DNA from: Metabacillus halosaccharovorans
Lineage (GTDB): Bacteria > Bacillota > Bacilli > Bacillales > Bacillaceae
Assembly: GCF_002019635.1 (NCBI RefSeq)
Contig: NZ_KV917372.1
Span: 1,426,001-1,490,000, forward strand
Direction of reading: 5' to 3'
DNA: 64,000 nt
The notes beneath the pieces were generated by a model. It was given only the letters and a program-made list of their open reading frames with translations, ran no database searches and was not told the DNA's origin. Position 1 is the first letter of the stretch; every line of letters starts with the position of its first letter. Both the position numbers and the translations under genes were made by a program. This document shows, piece by piece, positions 25,465-35,159 of this stretch.

Positions 25465-27045
25465 TTACCTTCCAACCGCAGCCCCATCACTTCTCGGATC
25501 AACCCCACCGTGTACAAAGCCTTGATCATCGATTAAAATCGCATTTGCGTGACCCATTACCCCATCGAAATCTTCAACTTTATTGACAATATGACCAGCT
25601 TTTGATAATTGTTCCAGAACATTCAGGCTTACTCGACCTTCTATTTTTAATTCTTGAGTTTTCTTTCCCCATGTTCTTCCCCATACAAATCTTGGGGCAC
25701 TAATGGCTGATTGAGGATCCATCCCATAATCAATCATTCTTGTGAGAATCGCCGTTTGGGTTTGAGGTTGACCTTCCCCACCTTGTGTTCCATAAAGGAT
25801 TCTTGGCTTCCTATCTTTTAACGCCATCGCAGGCATTAACGTATGAAATGACCTTTTTTCAGGTTCAAGACAGTTCACATGAGAAGGATCTAAAGAGAAA
25901 AAGGAACCCCTGTTCTGCATGACAATACCAGAATCTCCTGCTACAATACCAGATCCAAATTCAAAATAAAGGCTTTGAATAAATGATACCGCATTTCCTT
26001 CCTCATCAATTACTGCGGCATGGGCTGTATCACTTCCAACTGATTCGGTTTCAATTTCACCTACTCTGTCGAATTGAATCCCTTCTGCCAATTCTTTTCC
26101 GTAAGATTTGCTTATTAACCTATCTAATGGGATATCATAAAACTGAGGATCTGTAAGATGCTTATTACGATCTTGAAAGCTTCTTTTTAATGCTTCAACT
26201 AAAACATGATAATAACGATAAGAACCTTCTTCAATTAAAGAGAAATCGAAATTTTCTAAAATATTCAGCGCCATTAACCCTACAAATCCTTGTGAATTTG
26301 GGGGTGCTTGATAAACGTCATAGCCCCTATAGGAGGTAGTGATTGGATCTATCCACTCTCCATAATGGTTTGAAAAATCATCTAAGGTTAAACGACTGCC
26401 CTTGTCTTTTAAGCTTGAGACAATACGCTCTGCCAGCTTTCCTTTGTAAAAATCATCTCTACCGTTTGTAGCTAAAATTTTTAATGTACATGATAAGTCT
26501 GTTTGGATAAAACGTTGAAATAGTTTAGGAGCTTGCTGATTTGGTAAGAATATTCGGGCCATATCTCCATCTTCCTTCAACATATCCGCTCTCTTTACAG
26601 TGTTTTCATGTTGATCAGGCGAAAGTGGAAACCCATTTTCGGCATAATCAATTGCGGGTTGTAATACTTCTTCTAATGATAATTTGCCATATTCTTTTAA
26701 GACCGCATCCCAACTATCCACCATTCCCGGAACCGTAATAGCACTCTCGATTCCCCTGGTTGGTATCGCTTCTTGCCCTTCATACACTTCTCGAGTCAGG
26801 TTTATTCCAGTTCGACCACTACCATTATAAACTTTCACTTTCTCTTCACTCTTACTGTATGTAACCCAAAATGAATCTCCTCCGAGACCGGTCATATGCG
26901 GGTACACAACAGCAAGACAAGCACTCACTGCTACTGCTGCGTCAAATGCATTCCCTCCTCTTTCTAAAATTGTGCTTCCTGCTTGTGATGCCAAATAATG
27001 CGGACTCACGACCATTGACTTAGTTCCCACGATTGTTTTGTTCAC
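25465..27045 (-). CDS. ywrD: gamma-glutamyltransferase-family Ntn hydrolase (YwrD/HpxW-like)
   Basis: 526 residues, full length for the YwrD branch. There is no signal peptide, unlike secreted gamma-glutamyltransferases, so it acts in the cytoplasm. The self-processing nucleophile is Thr340 in ESVGSDTAHAAVIDEEGNAVSFIQS, and the C-terminal MPAMALKDRKPRILYGTQGGEGQPQTQ is the small-subunit glycine loop. It ends next to ywrC, as in B. subtilis, but its 5' end is only 52 bases from allB on the same strand. Klebsiella HpxW, an oxamate amidohydrolase of uric acid breakdown, belongs to the same branch, so a ureide role is plausible (inference). Confidence 0.85.
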   Translation of the reverse strand: MNKTIVGTKSMVVSPHYLASQAGSTILERGGNAFDAAVAVSACLAVVYPHMTGLGGDSFWVTYSKSEEKVKVYNGSGRTGINLTREVYEGQEAIPTRGIESAITVPGMVDSWDAVLKEYGKLSLEEVLQPAIDYAENGFPLSPDQHENTVKRADMLKEDGDMARIFLPNQQAPKLFQRFIQTDLSCTLKILATNGRDDFYKGKLAERIVSSLKDKGSRLTLDDFSNHYGEWIDPITTSYRGYDVYQAPPNSQGFVGLMALNILENFDFSLIEEGSYRYYHVLVEALKRSFQDRNKHLTDPQFYDIPLDRLISKSYGKELAEGIQFDRVGEIETESVGSDTAHAAVIDEEGNAVSFIQSLYFEFGSGIVAGDSGIVMQNRGSFFSLDPSHVNCLEPEKRSFHTLMPAMALKDRKPRILYGTQGGEGQPQTQTAILTRMIDYGMDPQSAISAPRFVWGRTWGKKTQELKIEGRVSLNVLEQLSKAGHIVNKVEDFDGVMGHANAILIDDQGFVHGGVDPRSDGAAVGR

Positions 27046-27097
27046 ATTAAGTTCCTCCTATCTACTTACCGTATAAAAATGTTTTGTGATACATCTA

Positions 27098-28477
27098 CTA
27101 ATTGCTTACTATTTCTGTTACAACCGGCTTCACCCAACACCCATACGGAGTACTACCCATTACCCTGCCACTCTCATAGACCACATTCCCTCTATTAATA
27201 GTTCCGGTTATCACACATGGAAATGTATGCCCTAAATAAAGACTCTCCTTATGTTTTGCATAAAAATTATCTTCTGTAACAGTAAATGATTTACTTAGAG
27301 TGACAATAGCAAAATCTGCGTCTTTCCCTTCTTTTATTTGACCTTTTCGATCTGATATTCCAAATCGCTCAGCTGGATTTTGCGCTGTCCATTTTGCAAC
27401 TGATTCAAAAGGAATTTCGTGTTTTACAGCTACCTCAATTATCGACATTAGAGTAAACTGACCGCCACTAATGCCTCCCCACGCTTGGAATAAATTATGA
27501 ACCTTAGGATCTTTTAATTCATAAGGACATGGTGAATGATCTGACGAGATCATATCGATTTTTTGATCGATTAAGAGGTTAATTAATTTTTCTTGTTCAT
27601 CTTTTTCACGAAGAGGAGGTGCACATTTAGCGACCGTTCCTCTTTCTCTTAAATCTTGATGGTTAAAAAGCAGATAATGCGGACAAGTTTCAACTGTTAT
27701 ATTTAACCCTCTTGCTTTAGCTTGCTGTATGATCTCTAGAGCTTCTGCTGAGCTTATGTGAACAAAATGAAGCGGACAGCCTGTGATCTCCGAATAGTAA
27801 ATAGCCCGCTGTACAGCCTCGACCTCAGCCATAATTGGACGTGTTTCCAAATAATCATCCGCCGTAAACTTTCCTTCTTTATCTTTTTGTTCCTTGAGCC
27901 AATCGGTCATTGCAGCACTTTCAGAGTGAAGAGCCAAGACTTTACCAAGCTTCGCAATCTGTTTCATTCCATTTAGTAAAGTGATATCATCCACTGATTC
28001 AAATTCTTGATTACCCGTTGCTGAAAGAAACGCTTTAAACCCGATTACTCCTGATTCCGCTAATGCTTCCAGATCTCCTTCATTCCCCGGAACAAGTCCT
28101 CCCCATAGACTAAAATCTACAAGAGACTTTTCATTGCCAAGGTTCGCTTTTTTAAATAGTGCCTCCTCAGTTACGGTAGAAGGAATACCATTTAACGGCA
28201 TATCGAAATACGTTGTACAACCACCTGCAGCCATCATCTGTGAGCCAGTGTGAAATCCTTCCCAATGCTCTCTTCCAGGTTCACTAAAATGCACATGTAC
28301 ATCAATCATACCTGGAAAAATGTATTGATTTGTTGCATCCCATATTTTTTCCGATTCATTCAATAGATTCTTGCCAAGAATATGTATCAATCCATCTTTA
28401 ATTCCTATATCAAGTTGTTCTAAACCAGCGGGTAGTACCACATTTCCGTTTTTAATGATAAGGTCCATTTTTTCCAT
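27098..28477 (-). CDS. allB: allantoinase
   Basis: 459 residues (pucH in B. subtilis). It hydrolyses allantoin to allantoate. Amidohydrolase metal ligands are visible: MIDVHVHFSEPGREHWEGF, the likely carbamylated Lys in GVIGFKAFLS, ALHSES, LHFVHISSAEAL and the Asp in MISSDHSPCPYELK. Start at ATG behind AAGGGAGTTGTTC. It follows the YfcC-type transporter by about 35 bases and is followed by the ywrD-like gene, in the run from pucI. Confidence 0.93.
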   Translation of the reverse strand: MEKMDLIIKNGNVVLPAGLEQLDIGIKDGLIHILGKNLLNESEKIWDATNQYIFPGMIDVHVHFSEPGREHWEGFHTGSQMMAAGGCTTYFDMPLNGIPSTVTEEALFKKANLGNEKSLVDFSLWGGLVPGNEGDLEALAESGVIGFKAFLSATGNQEFESVDDITLLNGMKQIAKLGKVLALHSESAAMTDWLKEQKDKEGKFTADDYLETRPIMAEVEAVQRAIYYSEITGCPLHFVHISSAEALEIIQQAKARGLNITVETCPHYLLFNHQDLRERGTVAKCAPPLREKDEQEKLINLLIDQKIDMISSDHSPCPYELKDPKVHNLFQAWGGISGGQFTLMSIIEVAVKHEIPFESVAKWTAQNPAERFGISDRKGQIKEGKDADFAIVTLSKSFTVTEDNFYAKHKESLYLGHTFPCVITGTINRGNVVYESGRVMGSTPYGCWVKPVVTEIVSN

Positions 28478-28511
28478 AAGAACAACTCCCTTTACAATTT
28501 TTTATATTCAA

Positions 28512-29954
28512 TTATCCATTCCACTGAATCACTTGAGCGAATATTAAGAAAATTATTGCGACAACAAACCACATTGAAAATAACGGCAGATAGAACCGCA
28601 CCCATTTTTGCCATGAAACTCCTGCTAAAGCAAGTGTTGCCATGAAATATCCAGAAGTCGGGTACAAAATATTTCCGATACCATCCCCAAACTGGTAGGC
28701 TAACACTGCCGTTTGTCTTGTAACCCCAATTAAATCTGACAAAGGAGCCATAATTGGCATCGTCACCAATGCTTGACCACTCCCGGAAGGTACTAAGAAA
28801 TTGAATAACATTTGCACGATAAACATACCGATTGCACTAAAAACTGCCGGGAATTCACCTACAACGGTACCTAGGCTATTAACAATAGTATCCATTACTA
28901 AACCATCTTCCATTACTACAGCTACAGCTCGGGCAACACCGACAATGAATGCGCCAACTAACACTTCACGGAATCCTTCATTAAATCCTTCACAAATGTC
29001 TGAAAATGTTAACCCCGATATACGACCAACAATAATTCCCATGACAATGAATAAACCTGCCATTTCTAACATGAACCAACCTTGAGTAAGGACTCCATAT
29101 ACTAATAATCCAAAAAATATAAGAAGGAGAACAGATGCAAATCTTTGCCTTGAAGTAGCCTTGTACTCTGTAGAAGCTGATTTTGTTTGGTACTGTGTTC
29201 TCTTTTTAGAATCTTCTTCGTATACAAGACTTGCCATTGGATTATTCTTTACTTTTTGTGCATACCGAATAATGTAAACGACACCTATCAGAACAAATAC
29301 AATAAATGCTATTATTCTTAGTTCTAAACCAGAGAAAACCGGTAAACCAGATAATTTTTGTCCAAGTCCAGTGTTAATCGGATTCAGAAAACCAGTTGTA
29401 AAACCTGCAGTAGTTGCTATCAACGCAATAGCTACAGCAACCATTGAATCGTAGCCCAATGCGATCATTAACGGCAGAATGACAGGTACATATACTAAAC
29501 TTAGCTCCTGGGTTCCTATTAAACTACATACTGTCGCAAATAAGATGACTAACACAGGTATAACCATAACGCTTTTGGTTGAAAATCTCCTTGTAAGTTT
29601 ATCTACCCCGATTTCAATTAGTCCTGTTTTTTTGATAACTGCAAACAATCCGCCAATGATAAAGGTAAAAAAGACAACTTCTCCAGCAGCTACTAAACCT
29701 CTAGGAATAGCTGTCATAAACTCAACTACCCCAATAGGTGACTGTTCAACAGTGTGATACGAATTCGGATCAATTGTTGTCCTACCTTCAGGACCAGGAA
29801 TCCGCTCATAAACACCAGCTGGAATTAAATAAGTGGCAATTGAAGCCAATGCAATAAAAATAAATAAAATGACATAAATATGGGGCATAGTCATCTTATT
29901 TTTTACTCTAGGATGATGATTTACATTAATTTTAGAACTTCTCTCTACAGACAT
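28512..29954 (-). CDS. YfcC family transporter (DcuC/C4-dicarboxylate carrier superfamily)
   Basis: 480 residues from the ATG at 29954 (MSVERSSKINVNHHP) behind AAGGAGGAAAAA. About twelve membrane segments, with MPHIYVILFIFIALASIATYLIPAGVYER at the start and the NFLVPSGSGQALVTMPIMAPLSDLIGVTRQTAVLAYQFGDGIGNILYPTSGY motif typical of YfcC. The family moves carboxylates or amino acids. Placed between pucI and allB, it may carry a ureide intermediate or end product such as allantoate, oxamate or oxalate (inference). Confidence 0.85.
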   Translation of the reverse strand: MSVERSSKINVNHHPRVKNKMTMPHIYVILFIFIALASIATYLIPAGVYERIPGPEGRTTIDPNSYHTVEQSPIGVVEFMTAIPRGLVAAGEVVFFTFIIGGLFAVIKKTGLIEIGVDKLTRRFSTKSVMVIPVLVILFATVCSLIGTQELSLVYVPVILPLMIALGYDSMVAVAIALIATTAGFTTGFLNPINTGLGQKLSGLPVFSGLELRIIAFIVFVLIGVVYIIRYAQKVKNNPMASLVYEEDSKKRTQYQTKSASTEYKATSRQRFASVLLLIFFGLLVYGVLTQGWFMLEMAGLFIVMGIIVGRISGLTFSDICEGFNEGFREVLVGAFIVGVARAVAVVMEDGLVMDTIVNSLGTVVGEFPAVFSAIGMFIVQMLFNFLVPSGSGQALVTMPIMAPLSDLIGVTRQTAVLAYQFGDGIGNILYPTSGYFMATLALAGVSWQKWVRFYLPLFSMWFVVAIIFLIFAQVIQWNG

Positions 29955-30058
29955 TTTTTCCTCCTTCATTTATATGTTGAATTCGGGTTCAAGTCCTTCC
30001 CGTTGAGCAAGGTCTGCAATAAACTTTACTCGACTTCCCTAAATATCCATATTGAACT

Positions 30059-31429
30059 TTATACTGCTTGATCCTCTATAGAAGCTTCCTTAAAGCTTTG
30101 TTCCATTCCTTCTCTTACATAAGTTTCATGCTTCATAATCCAAACTTTCATAAGAACGATGTACACAATACCTGCAGGGATAATCCCTAATAACCATGAG
30201 AGATCAACATTGATAAACGAAAAACATGTTCCAACCACTATTGCAATAAGTGCTGCTGGGTTCCAACCTTTGAAGGCAGAAAATAAGTTTGTCACTTCAT
30301 ATAACTTTTCCACCTTATAATTTGCTTTGTGAACGAAATAAAAGTCGGTAACCATTACTGCGAAGATAGGACCTAAAAATGCAGAAACAATAGATATGAA
30401 TCTTAAGAATGTAGCATCATTCATGATCCACCATGGACATGTCAATACACCTAATATTCCGACAATTACACACGCTTTTTCCCAAGATATTTTAAAAATA
30501 TCCATTGCTACAAGTACAGGTGGCATAATATTTGCAACTAAGTTTGTCGTAATCTGAGCAATCGCGATAAATAATAAAATGATAATGCTTGCAAATAAAC
30601 TAGATATATGATCAGAAATAATATCAACCGGATTCCATATCCCAACTGCAGCTGCACCAAGTATTCCTACAAATGGTAATAAAATCATCGGAGGTACTAT
30701 TCCGACGATATGAGATCCTATAAAGGTTCCAGTTGAAGCTTTACGTGGAAAATAACGTGTATAGTCTGATACATTTAAGAGTAATGCAGAGAATTGTCCA
30801 ATTAACACAGCCATTGCAAGCCAAAAAGGAATCCCCCATGTCCCTTCAATATTCGCTGTCTGACTAACTTCAAACCCAAATGTTGATAAAAATAAGAATA
30901 TTAAATAGACAACACCCAGCATGATGACAACAGAACCAACAACTTCAATCCACTTTATAGATTTGATACCTTTTGCAGATAAATAAATTTGTAATGCTTG
31001 GAACGCGAAGAACCATATCCACACATTATTAAACCCAATGATATCCATAAATATTTGATTGAGGGCCATTGCTCCAAGCCAACTTTGGACACCATACCAG
31101 AACAATGCGGGTACTGCACGCATCAAAGCAGGAATTTTTGATCCTGTTGGTCCGAATGATGATCGAAGTTGAACAACCATCGGAATGCCGTGCTTCCATC
31201 CAACTCTTCCATTTAATGCAAACAGTAATGCAGCAAGAATATTTGCCAGAATTAATGCAAGAAAGGCTTGTGTTAAATTTAATTTTCCGAATGGAGGAAT
31301 TAAACTTGAACCTAACATAAATGATCCAACCATTACGGCGTCTCCCCACCACATCGCAACATAAGCTTTTGGACCTAAAATTCGATTCTCCTCACTTAGA
31401 ATTGGCTTTAAATCGTAATTTTTCTCCAT
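30059..31429 (-). CDS. pucI: allantoin permease (NCS1 family)
   Basis: 456 residues with twelve membrane segments. The NCS1 signatures are clear: KAYVAMWWGDAVMVGSFMLGSSLIPPFGKLNLTQAFLALILAN, GWKHGIPMVVQLRSSFG, and ALFWYGVQSWLGAMALNQI. It imports allantoin by cation symport. First gene of the pucI-yfcC-allB run. Upstream are a TnrA-like box (31475-31491) and a PucR-like box (31567-31579), implying induction by ureides under nitrogen limitation. Confidence 0.9.
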   Translation of the reverse strand: MEKNYDLKPILSEENRILGPKAYVAMWWGDAVMVGSFMLGSSLIPPFGKLNLTQAFLALILANILAALLFALNGRVGWKHGIPMVVQLRSSFGPTGSKIPALMRAVPALFWYGVQSWLGAMALNQIFMDIIGFNNVWIWFFAFQALQIYLSAKGIKSIKWIEVVGSVVIMLGVVYLIFLFLSTFGFEVSQTANIEGTWGIPFWLAMAVLIGQFSALLLNVSDYTRYFPRKASTGTFIGSHIVGIVPPMILLPFVGILGAAAVGIWNPVDIISDHISSLFASIIILLFIAIAQITTNLVANIMPPVLVAMDIFKISWEKACVIVGILGVLTCPWWIMNDATFLRFISIVSAFLGPIFAVMVTDFYFVHKANYKVEKLYEVTNLFSAFKGWNPAALIAIVVGTCFSFINVDLSWLLGIIPAGIVYIVLMKVWIMKHETYVREGMEQSFKEASIEDQAV

Positions 31430-31474
31430 AATATCTCCTTTACTCTACATTTATTCTTAAAACCTCACTCTTAA

Positions 31475-31491
31475 TGTAAACAAACATAACA
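31475..31491. promoter_or_regulatory. TnrA/GlnR-like box before pucI
   Basis: Plus strand TGTAAACAAACATAACA; reverse complement TGTTATGTTTGTTTACA. 15 of 17 matches to the TnrA consensus TGTNANAWWWTMTNACA. It differs at one base from the box at 36442-36458. Confidence 0.55.
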
Positions 31492-31566
31492 TATGAATAG
31501 TTTAATAGAGATAAACCCTTAAATCATTAGAGGATTTGTTGTTTTTTTAATTTTATTTTGTATATT

Positions 31567-31579
31567 TTAACTAAATTTT
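31567..31579. promoter_or_regulatory. PucR-like box before pucI
   Basis: Plus strand TTAACTAAATTTT, 11 of 13 to the reverse complement of the B. subtilis PucR box (WWWCNTTGGTTAA). The same 13 bases occur at 36546-36558 before pucR. Confidence 0.5.
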
Positions 31580-31621
31580 CAAGAACACATTTAACACTTG
31601 ATATAAAACCTCACATAAAAA

Positions 31622-31649
31622 AGAACAGTTGTTATGGGACAACTGTTCT
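31622..31649 (-). terminator. terminator of the amidase-FAH unit
   Basis: Perfect 11-bp stem AGAACAGTTGT / ACAACTGTTCT, T-run on the minus strand (TTTTTT). It lies 13 bases after the FAH stop codon and separates that unit from pucI. Confidence 0.85.
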
Positions 31650-31661
31650 CTTCTTTCATTT

Positions 31662-32522
31662 TTATTTACAACTATAATTTCGCAGCTCTCCTATCCCTTC
31701 AACCAAACTTTCCACCACATCACCATCACTTATTAAAACAGATCCCGGCGTGCCAGTCATAATCACATCACCTGGATGTAAAGTCATAATCCGGGAGAAA
31801 AACGAAACAATCCACCAGGGTGAATACATCATATTAGAGACAGTATTACTGTGATAAACCTCACCATTCAGTTTTGTCTCAACAGATATTCGCCTCACGT
31901 CTTTCACCTCATCAATAGTGGTTAAATAAGGACCAAAACTAAAAAACGTATCAAAACTTTTCGCCCTTTGTATATAACGGGGATTTTTCGCATGAATATC
32001 TTTCGCTGTCATATCTAAGGAAGTAGTAAAACCCGCCACCACTCCAGGAACATCAGCTTCTTCCACGTTTTTGCAGGTTTTCCCTATAATAATGGCAAGT
32101 TCAGCTTCTGCTGTTACCTGAGTTGATTGATACGGCAGTAAAATATCATCTTCAGGACCAATTAAACTACTATTCGGCTTCATAAAAATAACCGGTTCCT
32201 CTTCAGGGGGTTTCCCGGATAATTCAATTGCCTTATCTATGTAATTCATACCAACCCCCCAGATTTTTTCCGGGTGACGGTATAAAGGAGCAAACGTTAC
32301 ACTTTCTAACACTAATCGATTCATCTCAGTTATTTCTTTATTTCCAACACGCTTATACCAGCTATTAATTTGGGATAATTGACCATTCTGAAGAATGGAT
32401 AAAATATTTTCAGTCCAATTCGCTCCTGCTATCTCATTTATATCTCTTATTAATATCACTTTTTGACCGAATAAAATGGCAGCTAATTCCTCATTATCAA
32501 CTTTAACAGTCGTTAGTCTCAT
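31662..32522 (-). CDS. fumarylacetoacetate hydrolase (FAH) family protein
   Basis: 286 residues. The FAH core is in the C-terminal two thirds: KIWGVGMNYIDKAIELSG, PVIFMKPNSSLIGPEDDI, TAEAELAIIIG with the metal-binding Glu pair, GFTTSLDMTAKD, SFDTFFSFGPYL and PGDVIMTGTPGS. Members cleave or decarboxylate 2-oxo acids, and some act on ureidoglycolate. The context, coupled to an amidase by a 4-base overlap inside a ureide cluster, suggests a substrate such as ureidoglycolate or a derived 2-oxo acid (inference). Not a standard member of the B. subtilis puc set. Confidence 0.8.
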   Translation of the reverse strand: MRLTTVKVDNEELAAILFGQKVILIRDINEIAGANWTENILSILQNGQLSQINSWYKRVGNKEITEMNRLVLESVTFAPLYRHPEKIWGVGMNYIDKAIELSGKPPEEEPVIFMKPNSSLIGPEDDILLPYQSTQVTAEAELAIIIGKTCKNVEEADVPGVVAGFTTSLDMTAKDIHAKNPRYIQRAKSFDTFFSFGPYLTTIDEVKDVRRISVETKLNGEVYHSNTVSNMMYSPWWIVSFFSRIMTLHPGDVIMTGTPGSVLISDGDVVESLVEGIGELRNYSCK

Positions 32523-33697
32523 ACCCCCTCCCCTCCAAAAACCTCATTTATCCACTTTAATAATTTAAGATCTTGATGATGATTTGCAATAAATGATAAC
32601 CCTATCGGTAAACCATCAACTTCCGCAAGAGGAACCGTTACTTGTGGTAACCCTGCTAAACCAGCTATACAGGAAAGCTGCATAGTTTTTGCCCGATATC
32701 GTTCTGCGTTTTCACCTTGCACATGTAATAAAGGCGCCGGTCCAGGTGCAGTCGGGATAACAATAACACCATCTTCACCCAGTAGTGATGAAATGGATTT
32801 TCGAATATGTTCCCGAAGTTTTTCTTGTTCTAAACTTTCTTCACGATTTAATGTACCCGCCCATTGAAACCTCTCATGTATATCAGGACCAAAAGCAGGT
32901 TTTTCATTTTGTATCCAATCTCCATGCTCTTCCCAAATCTCTAATCCTTGCAAAATACGAAATGCACTCGACCATTCATCGAGTCCACTCTCCGATAACA
33001 TTATCCATTCACGGTGAGAAAGTTCTTTTATCATAGATGCTGCACTTAATAGCTCTTCTTTACATTGCTCATCTAATAGATCCCATGCATCTTGACAAAA
33101 AAACACCTGTGTAAACTGACTCTTTTCTTCCTGATCAGCAATCAGCACCTTCCCAATTCGATATAATAACTCAGGGGCTTTCGACATCCATCCGACTGTA
33201 TCAAAACTTTTAGCTAGGGGTATTACCCCCTCCGGTGTGACTACACCGTGCGTAGGTCGGAAACCATATATCCCACAATAGGAGGATGGTATTCTTACCG
33301 AACCACCTGTATCAGTACCTAAAGCAAAGTCACTAATCCCAGCCGAGACAGCAACTGCTGATCCACTTGAAGATCCACCGGGAATTCGGTTTGGAGCTTT
33401 AGGATTAATCGGTGTTCCATAATGAGCATTTTCTCCATTTAAGCTGTACATTAATTCATCTGTTTTAGTTGTCCCTTTTAGTTTCGCCCCATGACTAAGC
33501 AGTCTTTCAATAACAGGGGCATGGCAGGTTGATACACCATGAGATTTAAGCCAATCGGGATTTCCAGCCCCATTTCTATAACCTTCAATTGAAAATACAT
33601 CCTTAACCGAAAACACCAATCCCTCTAAAAAACCAGTTCCCATCGGTTCAACTATAACTTCTTCCTCTACAAAAGCATTTAAGTTTTTTTGCATCAT
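32519..33697 (-). CDS. amidase signature family hydrolase
   Basis: 392 residues from the ATG pair at 33697 (MMQKNLNAFVEEE), which has AGAGGAGGATGG in front; the frame runs to 33757 into a repeat. The Ser-cisSer-Lys triad is visible: Lys in LVFSVKDVFSIEG, the glycine/serine loop PGGSSSGSAVAVSAG, and DTGGSVRIPSSYCG. It is shorter than GatA, closer to AtzE/AtzF-like small amidases. It overlaps the FAH gene by 4 bases. In this cluster a likely substrate is oxalurate or a related carbamoyl compound, parallel to HpxY of Klebsiella (inference). Confidence 0.85.
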   Translation of the reverse strand: MMQKNLNAFVEEEVIVEPMGTGFLEGLVFSVKDVFSIEGYRNGAGNPDWLKSHGVSTCHAPVIERLLSHGAKLKGTTKTDELMYSLNGENAHYGTPINPKAPNRIPGGSSSGSAVAVSAGISDFALGTDTGGSVRIPSSYCGIYGFRPTHGVVTPEGVIPLAKSFDTVGWMSKAPELLYRIGKVLIADQEEKSQFTQVFFCQDAWDLLDEQCKEELLSAASMIKELSHREWIMLSESGLDEWSSAFRILQGLEIWEEHGDWIQNEKPAFGPDIHERFQWAGTLNREESLEQEKLREHIRKSISSLLGEDGVIVIPTAPGPAPLLHVQGENAERYRAKTMQLSCIAGLAGLPQVTVPLAEVDGLPIGLSFIANHHQDLKLLKWINEVFGGEGV

Positions 33698-33724
33698 CCA
33701 TCCTCCTCTATCACTAATAAGTAA

Positions 33725-33880
33725 GAAAAGCGCAAGTGCCTTGGTCAGCCCCGACAAGCATAAGACGATTTGGAATAGAAGGCGTTCTTTGCCTTCAATT
33801 CCAAATTGGCTTATGACCTCGAGGGGCTAGGCGCTGGAGCTAGACACTGAAACTAATTACAAAACTTATAAATTCTGATA
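33725..33880 (+). repeat. ~160-bp hairpin repeat, copy 2
   Basis: Starts AAAAGCGCAAGTGCCTTGG, central arms TTTGGAAT / ATTCCAAA with inner GAAGGC / GCCTTC, then CTCGAGGGGCTAGGCGCTGG. The tail is more diverged than in copies 1 and 3. Located between the pucG terminator and the amidase gene. Confidence 0.85.
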
Positions 33881-33889
33881 GTAAACAAA

Positions 33890-33908
33890 AACCCCGAACT
33901 CGGGGGTT
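33890..33908 (-). terminator. terminator of pucF-pucG
   Basis: AACCCCG / CGGGGGTT around AACT, followed on the minus strand by TTTTGTTT. It overlaps the end of pucG. Confidence 0.85.
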
Positions 33909-35148
33909 ATTTTATCATTATACGAACTGACTCATAGACATCCATAGCAGCTTGCAGTCCTTTTCCAAGGTTCAACTGTGCTCCATGACGAATTAAAACA
34001 CCTTCTAGAGCTGCTAACACAAATAATACATTTTCTTTTCGACAGCTGTATCCCATTGTTCCAATTCTCCAAATCCTTCCATGGAGTGGTCCAAATGAAC
34101 TTGCAATTTCAATACCAAATTGCTCAAGGAGCATATTTCTAACAGACTCACCATCTACTCCCGCTGGAATTTGAACACATGTTACCATTGGAAGTTTCCA
34201 TTCTGTATCATTGAACAATTCTAGCCCCATCGCTTTAATCCCTTCCATAAGGGCTTTTTCATGAAGCCTGTGGCGTTGAAAACGGACTGCCAACCCTTCC
34301 TGCAGGACAATTCTCACTCCTTCTCGCAATGCATATAACATAGAGGTTGCTTCTGTATGATGATTTAATCTTCTAGGTCCCCAGTAATCCTGCAGCTGGC
34401 TTAAATCAAAATAATTACTTCTAATAGGCTGCCCTATACTTTCAAGATCTTCAGCTGTCGCAATACCTTTTTCCACTTTTTTTCTCGAGAAAAGAATCTT
34501 TTCAATTCGATCATTATATGTGATTGGCGCCATTCCAGAAGGAACAGATAAGCATTTTTGTGTACCTCCTATCACCGCATCAAGCTTCCATTCGTCAACC
34601 TTCACTTCCGTGCCCCCAATTGTCGCAACAGCATCAACGATACAAAGCACATCCAGCTCACGACAAGCAGGACCAATTTGATCAAGAGGCTGCATACACC
34701 CTGTAGATGTTTCTCCGTGGACAATCGCTAAAACCTTCGGCTTCAGTCTTTTCATTTCATGTATGATCTCTTGCTGATCAAAGACCTTTCCCCACTCGCA
34801 ATGCATTGTATGGATTTCAGCTCCATTACGCTCAGCAATTTCAGTTAGTAAATGTCCAAACCTCCCAAAAATCGGAATAAGCACTTTATCACCAGGCTCA
34901 ATCACACTACTTAACACCGCTTCAATTCCAGATCGCGATGTTCCATCAATCGGAAAAGCCCATTTGTTTTTCGTTTGAAAAATCTCCCGAAGCATTACCA
35001 TTGTTTCATTCATCATCTCTGTAAAAGCAGGATCAAATTGTCCAAGTATTGGTGTACTCATTACACGAAGCACCCTCGGGTCAACCTCAACCGGCCCTGG
35101 TGTCATAATAGTTCTTAACGGTGCATTTATTTCTTGGTAAACCGCCAT
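33907..35148 (-). CDS. pucG: (S)-ureidoglycine--glyoxylate aminotransferase
   Basis: 413 residues, class V aminotransferase fold. The start APLRTIMTPGPVEVDPRVLRVMSTPILGQFDPAFTEMMNE is typical of the alanine-glyoxylate aminotransferase group, and the PLP lysine is in VIGGTQKCLSVPSGMAP. In B. subtilis PucG transfers the amino group of ureidoglycine to glyoxylate, giving glycine and oxalurate. It lies 11 bases after pucF on the same strand, the two enzymes acting in sequence. Start behind AGGAGGGAGAAAG. Confidence 0.92.
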   Translation of the reverse strand: MAVYQEINAPLRTIMTPGPVEVDPRVLRVMSTPILGQFDPAFTEMMNETMVMLREIFQTKNKWAFPIDGTSRSGIEAVLSSVIEPGDKVLIPIFGRFGHLLTEIAERNGAEIHTMHCEWGKVFDQQEIIHEMKRLKPKVLAIVHGETSTGCMQPLDQIGPACRELDVLCIVDAVATIGGTEVKVDEWKLDAVIGGTQKCLSVPSGMAPITYNDRIEKILFSRKKVEKGIATAEDLESIGQPIRSNYFDLSQLQDYWGPRRLNHHTEATSMLYALREGVRIVLQEGLAVRFQRHRLHEKALMEGIKAMGLELFNDTEWKLPMVTCVQIPAGVDGESVRNMLLEQFGIEIASSFGPLHGRIWRIGTMGYSCRKENVLFVLAALEGVLIRHGAQLNLGKGLQAAMDVYESVRIMIK

Positions 35149-35159
35149 CTTTCTCCCTC

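Noticed and set aside
30900-31360. Overlapping frames on both strands inside pucI as genes
   Set aside because: They are shadows of a highly hydrophobic real gene; they have no ribosome site and no family resemblance.
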